The notes under the pieces were generated by a model. The model was not told the DNA's origin. It ran no database searches and worked only from the letters and a program-made list of their open reading frames with translations. A program made the translations under genes and the position numbers. A DNA stretch of 64,000 bases from Bacteroidia bacterium 43-41. Lineage in GTDB: Bacteria; Bacteroidota; Bacteroidia; Bacteroidales; Dysgonomonadaceae. Below are positions 9,155 to 16,831 of this stretch, one piece after another; positions within the stretch are counted from its first letter, which is position 1, and each line of letters begins with the position of its first letter. Location: positions 1 through 64,000 of the forward strand of contig MKTD01000028.1 of NCBI GenBank assembly GCA_001898165.1, given 5' to 3'.

Positions 9155-10234
9155 ATGAAAAATCCTATTAAAAACAGCGCAAGAAAGACATACGCAGTCG
9201 TTATCGTACATATTCTGCTATGGAGTATGATTATAGTTGCGCCCTATTTTTTTATTGACAGGGAAAGGATTTTCCGCTGGGATCTGTTCATACGTTCCCT
9301 GCCCGATACATTGGGGTTGCTTTTGGTTTTCTACATCAATTATTTCGTACTGATAAAACAGTTTTTATTCAAAGGCAAAACAAAGGAATTTATTTTCTAT
9401 AACCTACTGTTGATTATTGCTGCCGCTACGTTGATGCATTTTGGAAATGACCTGTTGCGATTGATAAACCCGGAGCATGTACCACGCCGCGGGGGCCACC
9501 GGTTTAAGCCTTCGCCCTGGCTTTTCATTATCCGGAACTTAACTACTTTGGTAACCATGGTGGGATTGAGCGTTGCCCTGAGAATGACATTTCGCTGGTT
9601 TGAGGTAGAGAATGAGAGAAAAGAGCTGGAAAAAGCGAAATCAGAAGCCGAATTGCAAAATATGAAAAACCAGATCAGCCCTCATTTTTTGCTCAACACC
9701 CTCAACAACATCTATGCGCTTATCGAGTTTAACCCTTCAAAAGCCCGGCAGGCTGTACTTGATTTAAGCAAACTGTTGCGGCATATCCTGTATGACAACG
9801 ACAAGCCACTTGTGCCGTTACAACAGGAAGTAGATTTTATTAAAAATTACGTTGATCTGATGCGCATAAGACTTGCCGATAATGTAACGCTCAGCACACA
9901 ACTCTCAGTAAAAACAGACAGCGAGACACCCATTGCACCATTAATTTTTATATCTTTGATTGAAAATGCTTTCAAGCATGGGATCAGTGGCGATAAACCG
10001 TCGTTTATAGACATTTCTTTATCGGAAATGCCGGACGGGAAAGTCAAGTTTATTTCCCGCAACAGCCACTACCCCAAGTCGGAGGCAGATAAAAGCGGTA
10101 GTGGGATCGGGTTGGAACTTGTAAAAAAACGGCTGGAGATGGTTTATCCCGGGCGATATCAATGGGATTTTGAAATTGCAAACAATACCTACTCTACCAC
10201 CTTGATTATTGACACCAAGGAGAAGAATGATTAA
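9155..10234 (+). CDS. LytS-type sensor histidine kinase
   Basis: A 359-residue kinase of the His_kinase (LytS/YehU-like) family. Four N-terminal membrane helices occupy about residues 12-150, followed by a short coiled segment (RKELEKAKSEAELQNMKNQ) and the phosphoacceptor block QISPHFLLNTLNN with His177. The ATPase domain has an N-box IENAFKHG and a G-box GSGIGLELVKKRLE. It would phosphorylate the LytTR regulator encoded next at 10410. The 175-bp gap between them is filled with 7-bp repeats, unusual for a kinase/regulator pair. Confidence 0.9.
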   Translation: MKNPIKNSARKTYAVVIVHILLWSMIIVAPYFFIDRERIFRWDLFIRSLPDTLGLLLVFYINYFVLIKQFLFKGKTKEFIFYNLLLIIAAATLMHFGNDLLRLINPEHVPRRGGHRFKPSPWLFIIRNLTTLVTMVGLSVALRMTFRWFEVENERKELEKAKSEAELQNMKNQISPHFLLNTLNNIYALIEFNPSKARQAVLDLSKLLRHILYDNDKPLVPLQQEVDFIKNYVDLMRIRLADNVTLSTQLSVKTDSETPIAPLIFISLIENAFKHGISGDKPSFIDISLSEMPDGKVKFISRNSHYPKSEADKSGSGIGLELVKKRLEMVYPGRYQWDFEIANNTYSTTLIIDTKEKND

Positions 10235-10402
10235 GAGTGAAGAGTGAAGAGTGAAAAATTAAGAACCAAGAACCAAGAACAAAAGACAAGAGAACTAAAA
10301 GTGAAGAAAGAAAAGTTATGAGTAAACCTACTTTTCGTCAATCGTAATTCACTTTTCACTCTGAACTCTGAACGTTGAGCGTTGAACGTTGAACGTTGAA
10401 CA
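10233..10402 (+). repeat. Arrays of 7-bp repeats between kinase and regulator genes
   Basis: Three kinds of heptamer follow each other: AGAGTGA at 10233-10256, AACCAAG at 10261-10282, and CTGAACT/TTGAACG units (six in 10361-10402). The period is 7 bp throughout although the unit sequence changes. The first array begins at the stop codon of the kinase gene. Confidence 0.85.
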
Positions 10403-10409
10403 TAAATAA

Positions 10410-11117
10410 ATGAAACTGAATTGCTGGATAGTTGACGATGAGCCTCTGGCATTGGAATTACTCGATTCTTATGTGCAGAAAACACCTTTTTTGAACCTGA
10501 CTGGCAAGTACTCCAGCACCTTGCAGGCGATGAACAATATGCCTGACAAACGCATAGATGTGATCTTCCTCGACATTCAGATGCCTGACGTAAACGGTAT
10601 GGAGCTTGCCCGGCTCCTGGATAAAAACACACGGATTATTTTCACTACTGCTTTCAGCGAATACGCGCTGGATGGTTACAAGGTCAATGCGCTGGATTAT
10701 CTGCTAAAACCTTTCTCCTACTCCGACTTTTTAAGCGCTTCGAAAAAAGCATTGGAGTGGTTTGAAATGAAAATCGCTTCGGAAGAAAAGGGAGAAGCCG
10801 AAGTTTCGGGGATTTTTGTCCGGTCGGATTATAAACTGTTACATATTCTTTTCGAAGACATTCTTTTGGTTGAAGGATTGAAAGATTACATCAAAATTTT
10901 CACCGACAAAGAAGCGAAGCCTATCCTTACGCTCATGAGTTTGAAATTGATGGAAGATGAATTACCGTCCGCACGGTTTATTCGTGTGCATCGGTCATTT
11001 ATCGTGAATCGTGACAAGATCGTACGTGTGGAAAAGAACCGCATTATCATCGGAAAGCACGAAATCCCTATCGGCGAAACTTACCGTAAAGCGTTCTTAC
11101 TTGCTATTCGTTATTAG
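10410..11117 (+). CDS. LytTR-family response regulator
   Basis: A 235-residue regulator. The receiver domain at about 1-115 has the acidic pair Asp9/Asp10, phosphoacceptor Asp55 in FLDIQMP, a Thr in FTTAFSEYA and Lys in LLKPFS. The LytTR DNA-binding domain spans about 135-235 (FIRVHRSFIVNRDKI, PIGETYRKAF). It is the expected partner of the LytS-type kinase at 9155. Its stop codon overlaps by 4 bp the stop of a small convergent gene at 11114. Confidence 0.92.
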   Translation: MKLNCWIVDDEPLALELLDSYVQKTPFLNLTGKYSSTLQAMNNMPDKRIDVIFLDIQMPDVNGMELARLLDKNTRIIFTTAFSEYALDGYKVNALDYLLKPFSYSDFLSASKKALEWFEMKIASEEKGEAEVSGIFVRSDYKLLHILFEDILLVEGLKDYIKIFTDKEAKPILTLMSLKLMEDELPSARFIRVHRSFIVNRDKIVRVEKNRIIIGKHEIPIGETYRKAFLLAIRY

Positions 11118-11296
11118 CGGATATCGCTCAGGATGTAAAATGCTTTCCATCTCACAGCATGATCACCTTCCATTTCCACATCGAAAACGTGATTTATCTG
11201 AGCATTCTTGAACCAGGGATAATCCTTATAATTCAGAAAAAAATCGCCTTCGGGAATAGAAAGTAAAATACCGTTTGTCTTTAAAAGATTACTCAT
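11114..11296 (-). CDS. Small DUF2442-like protein, possibly C-terminally truncated
   Basis: A 60-residue protein beginning MSNLLKTNGILLSIPEG with PWFKNAQINHVFDVE in the middle. This resembles DUF2442-type proteins, in which the last part normally continues with an acidic segment; here it ends in a different short tail, so truncation is likely. The start overlaps the end of the DUF4160-like fragment by 8 bp, the usual arrangement of DUF4160/DUF2442 pairs. The family assignment is from memory of the motif and is moderate. Confidence 0.5.
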   Translation of the reverse strand: MSNLLKTNGILLSIPEGDFFLNYKDYPWFKNAQINHVFDVEMEGDHAVRWKAFYILSDIR

Positions 11297-11393
11297 TTTC
11301 TGCGATTATTCTTAAAATTTTCGTTATCTCATATTCTTTGAATCCCTTGCTTTCAGCCAACTCTATAATCGGTTCGAGCCAACATTTCGCCAT
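11289..11393 (-). pseudogene. C-terminal fragment of a DUF4160 protein
   Basis: A 34-residue frame (MAKCWLEPIIELAESKGF then KILRIIAENE) matches the C-terminal half of DUF4160 proteins, in which an AKFWLEP-like motif and a terminal helix follow an N-terminal half that is missing here. The frame directly follows the stop codon of the macrodomain gene, leaving no room for the N-terminal half. The TGGAGAG upstream of its ATG could still allow translation. Confidence 0.5.
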
Positions 11394-11423
11394 TTTCTCT
11401 CCACTAATAATACATAAAATACT

Positions 11424-11918
11424 CTATTCCAGCAACCTCGTATAAATCTCAAAATTTTCATCATCAAAACAGACGAAAGTGACTTCTTCCACAGACTTGG
11501 CCGGAAAACTCTTCACAGCCCCCACGGCTATTTCAGCTGCTTTCTCCTTCGGAAACCGGTAAACACCCGTGCTGATATTGGGAAGGGCAACCGATTTTAA
11601 CCGGTATTCATCGGCAAGCTGAAGCGAATGGACGTAACAATTCCTCAGCAAGTTTTCTTCGTTCCGGGTTCCGCCATACCAGACCGGGCCAACGGTGTGA
11701 ATAACGAATTTAGCCGGTAGCCGGTAACCGCCGGTTATCTTTGCCTCTCCTGTTTTGCAACCGTTTAACGTTTTACATTCGTCCAACAACTCCGGTCCTG
11801 CTGCACGATGAATGGCTCCGTCCACCCCACCGCCACCAAGCAAAGTAGTGTTGGCCGCATTTACAATGGCATCCGTCTCCAACCGGGTTATATCGGCTTT
11901 TAACAATTTAATTTTCAT
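11424..11918 (-). CDS. Macrodomain ADP-ribose / O-acetyl-ADP-ribose hydrolase
   Basis: A 164-residue single macrodomain of the YmdB type. The ADP-ribose-binding blocks are visible: NAAN at 20-23, [14 protein letters not shown] at 28-41 and [10 protein letters not shown] at about 114-123. Such enzymes deacetylate O-acetyl-ADP-ribose or remove ADP-ribose from proteins or nucleic acids. It lies 11 bp downstream of corA and is probably co-transcribed. It starts at its own [11 protein letters not shown], typical of the family. Confidence 0.9.
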   Translation of the reverse strand: MKIKLLKADITRLETDAIVNAANTTLLGGGGVDGAIHRAAGPELLDECKTLNGCKTGEAKITGGYRLPAKFVIHTVGPVWYGGTRNEENLLRNCYVHSLQLADEYRLKSVALPNISTGVYRFPKEKAAEIAVGAVKSFPAKSVEEVTFVCFDDENFEIYTRLLE

Positions 11919-11929
11919 CTCTCAGACAA

Positions 11930-12994
11930 TTAAAACCACTTCCTCTTTTTAAAATACCAAATCATCCCGACCACAACCGCAATCATCACGCCCCATACCA
12001 CAAAATATCCGTATTTCCAGTGCAACTCGGGGAGATTATCAAAATTCATTCCGTAAATACCCACGATAAAAGTTAGCGGGATAAAAATCACCGAAAAAAT
12101 GGTGAGTACGGTCATCGTGTCGTTTAGTTTTGTGCTCATCGACGAATGGTACATGTTCAGCTCATCGTAGAGAACTTCACGATAATAATCGAGCAGATCG
12201 ACCGCCTGATTAATATTATCCTGCAGTTCCTTATAATGTTTTTCGTTATCTTCCTGTATCAAATCCGTATCCAATTTCATCAAGCCCATAATCATTTCTT
12301 TCGCCGGCTTTATATCTACCCGTAAGTTGTTGAGTTCATGCTTGAAAAGACTAATAACTTTAAGTACCTCTTTATTGGTGTTCATAATAAGCCTATCCTC
12401 AAGCGTTTCCACCTTTTCGCCGTAAACACCTAAAATATAGATGTAATTATCGATCACTACATCAAGCAAAGTGAACGCCAGATAATCGGATCCGGATGTA
12501 CGGATTTTGGTTCTATGCTTGCGGATCCTTTCCCGGACAGGATCAAACACATCGCCTTGCTTTTCCTGAAAAGTGATCAGGATCTTATCCATCACTATAA
12601 GGCTCAAATTATCGACCGACACCCTGTTCTTCTTCTCATTGAACTCCATCATTTTTATGGACACGAAAAAACCGTTATCGAATTCTTCCGCCTGCGGACG
12701 GGACGATGGCTCCATCACATCCGAAAGGATATCGCCGGGAATAGAAAAGGTCTCCGATATATCTCTGATAATTTGCTCGTTGTGCAACCCATCAACGTTT
12801 ATCCAGGTGATGGAGTCAGAACTTAAGTACTTCTTAAGCTCGCCGGTATCTTTTATCTCCGTTTCTCGTACCTCTTCCAAATCAAAATCGATTACCTGAA
12901 TACGTACGTTCTCTATTTTCTTCTTTCCCCTGAACTTCAGCTCATAGGGTGAAAGGCCGATGTCTTCTTTCTTTTTAAGCGGGATGTAAGGCAT
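11930..12994 (-). CDS. corA: CorA magnesium/cobalt transporter
   Basis: A 354-residue CorA-type channel. A long cytoplasmic N-terminal domain with coiled helices is followed by two C-terminal membrane helices. The selectivity motif GMN is at residues 315-317 in VGIYGMNFDN, and a basic tail (KKRKWF) closes the protein. It mediates Mg2+ uptake, and Co2+ uptake in some relatives, which is notable beside the cobalamin-dependent mutase genes, though no functional link is shown. It heads a unit with the macrodomain gene and the DUF fragments. Confidence 0.93.
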   Translation of the reverse strand: MPYIPLKKKEDIGLSPYELKFRGKKKIENVRIQVIDFDLEEVRETEIKDTGELKKYLSSDSITWINVDGLHNEQIIRDISETFSIPGDILSDVMEPSSRPQAEEFDNGFFVSIKMMEFNEKKNRVSVDNLSLIVMDKILITFQEKQGDVFDPVRERIRKHRTKIRTSGSDYLAFTLLDVVIDNYIYILGVYGEKVETLEDRLIMNTNKEVLKVISLFKHELNNLRVDIKPAKEMIMGLMKLDTDLIQEDNEKHYKELQDNINQAVDLLDYYREVLYDELNMYHSSMSTKLNDTMTVLTIFSVIFIPLTFIVGIYGMNFDNLPELHWKYGYFVVWGVMIAVVVGMIWYFKKRKWF

Positions 12995-13014
12995 ATGACG
13001 AGTTATGTATACTG

Positions 13015-13022
13015 CAAATATA
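13015..13022 (-). promoter_or_regulatory. -7 promoter box for corA
   Basis: TATATTTG on the minus strand matches TAnnTTTG and lies 21 bases upstream of the corA ATG. Confidence 0.5.
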
Positions 13023-13036
13023 CAGTATTATGTCGA

Positions 13037-13082
13037 AATAAAAAACAATTGCGGATTACGAAAAAAATTTCATAACCCGCAA
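13037..13082 (-). terminator. Intrinsic terminator of mutB
   Basis: On the minus strand an imperfect stem (TTGCGG/CCGCAA plus an inner 3 bp) is followed by TTGTTTTTTATTT. It sits 25 bases after the mutB stop codon. Confidence 0.65.
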
Positions 13083-13107
13083 CTCGTAAATCTAATCACA
13101 ATTCGTC

Positions 13108-15258
13108 TTACTCTTCTCCCAACAAAATCTTCACAATCTGAATAGCCGACTTCGCCACAGGAGAACCCGGGCCGAAGATGGCAGCAACCCCTACTTTGTA
13201 AAGAAAATCGTAATCCTGGGCGGGAATTACTCCTCCGGCGATAACGATAATATCGGGACGGCCTAACTTAGCCAACTCTTCAATTACCTGAGGAATCAGT
13301 GTTTTGTGCCCGGCTGCCAACGACGATACACCCAACACGTGAACATCATTTTCCACTGCCTGGCGGGCAGCTTCCGCCGGAGTCTGGAACAGCGGCCCCA
13401 TATCCACATCGAAACCGCAGTCGGCATAACCTGTGGCTACTACTTTTGCCCCACGGTCGTGTCCGTCTTGTCCCATTTTCGCCACCATAATTCTGGGTTG
13501 GCGACCCTCTTTTTTAGCAAATTTTTCGGTCATGGCGCGCGCTTCCTCAAGCGTGGCGTCCGATTTTGATTCTGATGAATACACTCCTGATATTGTTCTG
13601 ATTACTGCATTATAACGTCCTACAACTTTTTCGCAGGCATCGGAAATTTCGCCCAATGTAGCGCGAACCCGTGCCGCTTCGACCGATAGTTCAAGGAGAT
13701 TTCCCTGTTTAGTTTCCACACATTTGGTAATAGCTTCCAACGCTTTGCGCACAGCTTCGTTGTCGCGTCCGGCCTTGAGTTGTTTCAAGCGGGAAACCTG
13801 CTGTTTGCGCACTTCGGTATTGTCCACTTCGAGGATATCGATAGGGTCTTCTTTCTCCAGGCGGCAAACGTTTACACCGATGATTTTTTGCGTTCCCGAA
13901 TCGATACGCGCCTGGGTACGCGCCGCAGCCTCTTCTATACGCATTTTGGGAACTCCCGTTTCGATGGCTTTCGCCATTCCGCCCAATTTCTCAATTTCCT
14001 GAATCAACGTCCAGGCCTTGTCCACCAGTTCCTGCGTAAGCGATTCCACATAATACGAACCTGCCCACGGGTCAACCTGTTTGGTGATCTGCGTCTCTTC
14101 CTGGATGTAAATCTGAGTGTTACGTGCAATACGGGCCGAGAAATCGGTCGGAAGCGCGATGGCTTCGTCCAATGCGTTGGTGTGCAACGATTGCGTATGC
14201 CCCAGCGCTGCAGCCATGGCCTCAATACAGGTACGCCCCACATTGTTGAACGGGTCTTGTTCGGTAAGCGACCAACCCGATGTTTGCGAGTGGGTTCTCA
14301 GCGCCATCGATTTCGGATTTTTCGCCCCCATACTCTTCACGATCTTTGCCCAAAGCAATCGTGCTGCACGCATTTTGGCAATTTCCATAAAGTGATTCAT
14401 GCCTATTGCCCAGAAGAACGACAAGCGTGGCGCAAAGGCATCGATATTGATACCCGCGTTGATACCTGCGCGCAGGTATTCGATACCGTCCGCCAGTGTA
14501 TAAGCCAACTCGATGTCGGCTGTGGCTCCGGCTTCCTGCATATGATATCCCGAGATGGAGATAGAGTTGAACTTCGGCATCTTCTGCGATGTGAACTCAA
14601 AGATATCAGCAATAATCTTCATCGAAAATTCGGGCGGGTAGATATAGGTATTCCGCACCATAAATTCTTTCAGGATATCGTTCTGAATGGTTCCGGCCAT
14701 TTCTTCGAGCTTGGCTCCTTGTTCCTGCGCGGCAACAATATAGAAAGCCAGAATGGGTAAAACAGCGCCGTTCATGGTCATGGAGACGGACATCTTATTC
14801 AGCGGGATCCCGTCGAAAAGGATTTTCATGTCTTCCACCGAGCATATCGACACGCCCGCTTTACCTACATCACCCACAACACGTTCGTTGTCGGCATCGT
14901 ATCCGCGGTGCGTAGGGAGATCGAACGCAACGGACAACCCTTTTTGACCTGAAGCCAGGTTGCGGCGATAGAACGCATTGGATTCTTCGGCGGTGGAAAA
15001 TCCGGCATACTGGCGAATCGTCCACGGACGCATTACATACATGGTAGAGTAAGGCCCGCGCAAGAAAGGCTCCACTCCGGCAGCATACCCGAGATGTTCC
15101 ATTCCTTCAAGGTCTTCCTTTGTATATACAGGTTTTACCGGAATTTGTTCCGGCGTAAGCCAATCGGCTTTTATTTCATTTTTCTCAGCCCACTCGGCAA
15201 CGTTTGTCGCTTCGAAGCCGGCCGATTTAACATCGATATTTTTGAAATCAGGTTTCAT
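13108..15258 (-). CDS. mutB: Methylmalonyl-CoA mutase large (catalytic) subunit
   Basis: A 716-residue adenosylcobalamin enzyme interconverting methylmalonyl-CoA and succinyl-CoA, central to propionate formation in Bacteroidales. The N-terminal TIM barrel has the signature [20 protein letters not shown]. The C-terminal B12-binding domain has DGHDRG at 598-603, with His600 as lower cobalt ligand. I chose the ATG at 15258 (MKPDFKNID), since the seven codons upstream look non-coding. The small subunit gene mutA is normally adjacent, but here menA and a four-helix-bundle gene lie between, with 7-bp repeats at the junctions. Confidence 0.95.
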   Translation of the reverse strand: MKPDFKNIDVKSAGFEATNVAEWAEKNEIKADWLTPEQIPVKPVYTKEDLEGMEHLGYAAGVEPFLRGPYSTMYVMRPWTIRQYAGFSTAEESNAFYRRNLASGQKGLSVAFDLPTHRGYDADNERVVGDVGKAGVSICSVEDMKILFDGIPLNKMSVSMTMNGAVLPILAFYIVAAQEQGAKLEEMAGTIQNDILKEFMVRNTYIYPPEFSMKIIADIFEFTSQKMPKFNSISISGYHMQEAGATADIELAYTLADGIEYLRAGINAGINIDAFAPRLSFFWAIGMNHFMEIAKMRAARLLWAKIVKSMGAKNPKSMALRTHSQTSGWSLTEQDPFNNVGRTCIEAMAAALGHTQSLHTNALDEAIALPTDFSARIARNTQIYIQEETQITKQVDPWAGSYYVESLTQELVDKAWTLIQEIEKLGGMAKAIETGVPKMRIEEAAARTQARIDSGTQKIIGVNVCRLEKEDPIDILEVDNTEVRKQQVSRLKQLKAGRDNEAVRKALEAITKCVETKQGNLLELSVEAARVRATLGEISDACEKVVGRYNAVIRTISGVYSSESKSDATLEEARAMTEKFAKKEGRQPRIMVAKMGQDGHDRGAKVVATGYADCGFDVDMGPLFQTPAEAARQAVENDVHVLGVSSLAAGHKTLIPQVIEELAKLGRPDIIVIAGGVIPAQDYDFLYKVGVAAIFGPGSPVAKSAIQIVKILLGEE

Positions 15259-15356
15259 ATTTTTAAAATTGCAGAGCAAAGAGTAAAAACCTTATGTTTA
15301 CTTTAGCCCTATTTGTTTGTAAATTTATAATTCATATTGTGTATTGCTTCGCTTAA

Positions 15357-15478
15357 AAAGTTCAAAGTTCAAAGTTCAAAGTTCAAAGTTCAAAGTTCGT
15401 AATTCATTTTCAAACTGTCTTTTGTCTTTGTTCTTTGCTCTTGGCTCTCTATTCTTCACTTTTCATTTTTCACTCTAA
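15357..15478 (+). repeat. 7-bp repeat arrays downstream of menA
   Basis: About five perfect AAAGTTC units occupy 15357-15398. A degenerate pyrimidine-rich heptamer series (TGTCTTT, GTTCTTT, GCTCTTG, ACTTTTC and relatives; nine units) runs at 15416-15478 and reaches the menA stop codon. The remainder of the mutB-menA gap shows no gene. Confidence 0.85.
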
Positions 15479-16377
15479 ATAAACGGTGCAATGAAATTTG
15501 CAGCTGCCAACAGCACACTGAACATCAACACAAGTTTTGCGGTCAACGTATCGAGGAACTGTATCTTTGCAAGATTGTCAATAGTAGCAGTTTTCATCAA
15601 CTTGATATTATTTATTGCAACCGGAAAAGTAATAAGAACCAGAAAGACAAGGGGATGCAGGAAGTGCATCATCACGGCAACGGCAACTACAAGATAAGCA
15701 GCCAGTAACAGCGTTTGATACACAATTTGCGAACCTTCAAGCCCCAAGTTCATCGCCTGCGTTTTAATACCGGCTTCTTTGTCCTGAAGCATATCGCGGG
15801 TATTGTTGGCATGGAGAATAGCCACGACGAGCAATCCCACAGGCATGCTGATCAGCAATGTTGACCAGATAAGCTCCGTTGTCATTACATAGACAACGCC
15901 TAAAGCGATCGACAATCCATAACAGATAAATATGATCAAATCGCTCATGCCAGCGTACTTGAACTTATAATAAAGCGTGGAGCTTATAACCCCTATTATC
16001 CCAATAAACAGCAGGGGAAGCCCTGTATTCACCAACAGATAGATACCCAGCAGAATACCGGCAAACAATACTACATATCCGTAAATCAGCACCGGTTTCG
16101 GCTTAAATATGCCGAGAACGATAAGGCGGATGGGGCCTGTTTTTTCCAACTTATCCACTCCGCTCACGTAATCGTGATATTCACTGATGAGGTTTCCTGC
16201 AGCGTGGAATATCACAGCTCCGATTATCGCCAATATTCCAAACGACCAGTTCACCTCGGCAACAATTCCGGTCTTGTACATGTAAAACACGTACGAGAAG
16301 GCTATCATCGCCGGTGATCCTGAAGCCGGCCACGCCCACGGATGGGCAACTATTATCCAGTGTTTGAACTTGGGCAT
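15475..16377 (-). CDS. menA: UbiA-family prenyltransferase, probably MenA
   Basis: A 300-residue membrane enzyme with about eight to nine hydrophobic helices. The two Mg2+/prenyl-diphosphate motifs of the UbiA superfamily are clear: NLISEYHDYVSGVD at 62-75 and NNTRDMLQDKEAG near 190. Length and motifs suit 1,4-dihydroxy-2-naphthoate prenyltransferase, the membrane step of menaquinone synthesis. It sits between mutB and mutA, an unusual place, and could have been inserted into an ancestral mutAB operon. Another UbiA specificity is possible. Confidence 0.8.
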   Translation of the reverse strand: MPKFKHWIIVAHPWAWPASGSPAMIAFSYVFYMYKTGIVAEVNWSFGILAIIGAVIFHAAGNLISEYHDYVSGVDKLEKTGPIRLIVLGIFKPKPVLIYGYVVLFAGILLGIYLLVNTGLPLLFIGIIGVISSTLYYKFKYAGMSDLIIFICYGLSIALGVVYVMTTELIWSTLLISMPVGLLVVAILHANNTRDMLQDKEAGIKTQAMNLGLEGSQIVYQTLLLAAYLVVAVAVMMHFLHPLVFLVLITFPVAINNIKLMKTATIDNLAKIQFLDTLTAKLVLMFSVLLAAANFIAPFI

Positions 16378-16385
16378 ATTTAATT

Positions 16386-16420
16386 AGAATAAAGAACAAA
16401 GAGTAAAGAATAAAGACATT
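16386..16420 (+). repeat. 7-bp repeat array, left flank of the four-helix-bundle gene
   Basis: Five heptamers (AGAATAA, AGAACAA, AGAGTAA, AGAATAA, AGACATT). The array is an imperfect inverted copy of the one at 16797-16831 on the other side of the gene. Confidence 0.8.
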
Positions 16421-16441
16421 TTTAGTCAGCCCTTTGTTAGA

Positions 16442-16795
16442 TTATTTATCAAGTTGATTCTTAAAGACTACTATCATTTTTTCGAGTTCAACTATTCTGT
16501 TTTGAAGCGTTTCATACTTCTCAGAATCAGTATATCCTAAATTCGATGATACAAGCAGTTCCGTTTCTAATTCATACAAAGAGCCGAGAGATATTTCAAG
16601 AAAACGTGCAAAATCTTTGTTGCTTGACTTGGCAGAACCTTCTGCAATATTTGTAGGACAAGATACTGCTGCATCCTGCATCTGAGATTTCAATCCAAAT
16701 CTTTCGCAATCAGGAAATGTATTTGTCAATCTGTAAATATCTGTTACGAGCTCTACAGATTTCAACCAAATATTAAGTTTCCTGAAATTATGCAT
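16442..16795 (-). CDS. Four-helix-bundle protein (23S rRNA intervening-sequence type)
   Basis: A 117-residue helical protein of the S23 / TIGR02436 family. It shows the signatures LNIWLKSVELV, FGLKSQMQDAAVSCPTNIAEG and YELETELLVSSNLGY. These proteins are known from intervening sequences within 23S rRNA genes, and related Avd proteins serve diversity-generating retroelements. Many stand alone, as here. It lies between menA and mutA with no reverse transcriptase nearby. Heptamer arrays in inverted orientation flank it on both sides, which suggests it was inserted as a small cassette. Confidence 0.88.
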   Translation of the reverse strand: MHNFRKLNIWLKSVELVTDIYRLTNTFPDCERFGLKSQMQDAAVSCPTNIAEGSAKSSNKDFARFLEISLGSLYELETELLVSSNLGYTDSEKYETLQNRIVELEKMIVVFKNQLDK

Positions 16796-16796
16796 C

Positions 16797-16831
16797 GTCT
16801 TTGTTCCTTGTTCTTTGTTCCTTGCTCTTAT
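16797..16831 (+). repeat. 7-bp repeat array, right flank of the four-helix-bundle gene
   Basis: Five heptamers (GTCTTTG, TTCCTTG, TTCTTTG, TTCCTTG, CTCTTAT). Its reverse complement resembles the array at 16386-16420. It begins beside the start codon of the four-helix-bundle gene and runs into the mutA stop codon. Confidence 0.8.

Noticed and set aside
10231-10632. Minus-strand frame across the kinase/regulator gap
   Set aside because: It is composed of translated heptamers and antisense of the response regulator.
13780-14760. Long + strand frame of 326 codons inside mutB
   Set aside because: It is antisense to a well-conserved enzyme and shows no domain.
16442-16795. Four-helix-bundle gene as part of a diversity-generating retroelement
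   Set aside because: No reverse transcriptase, template repeat or variable repeat is present nearby.
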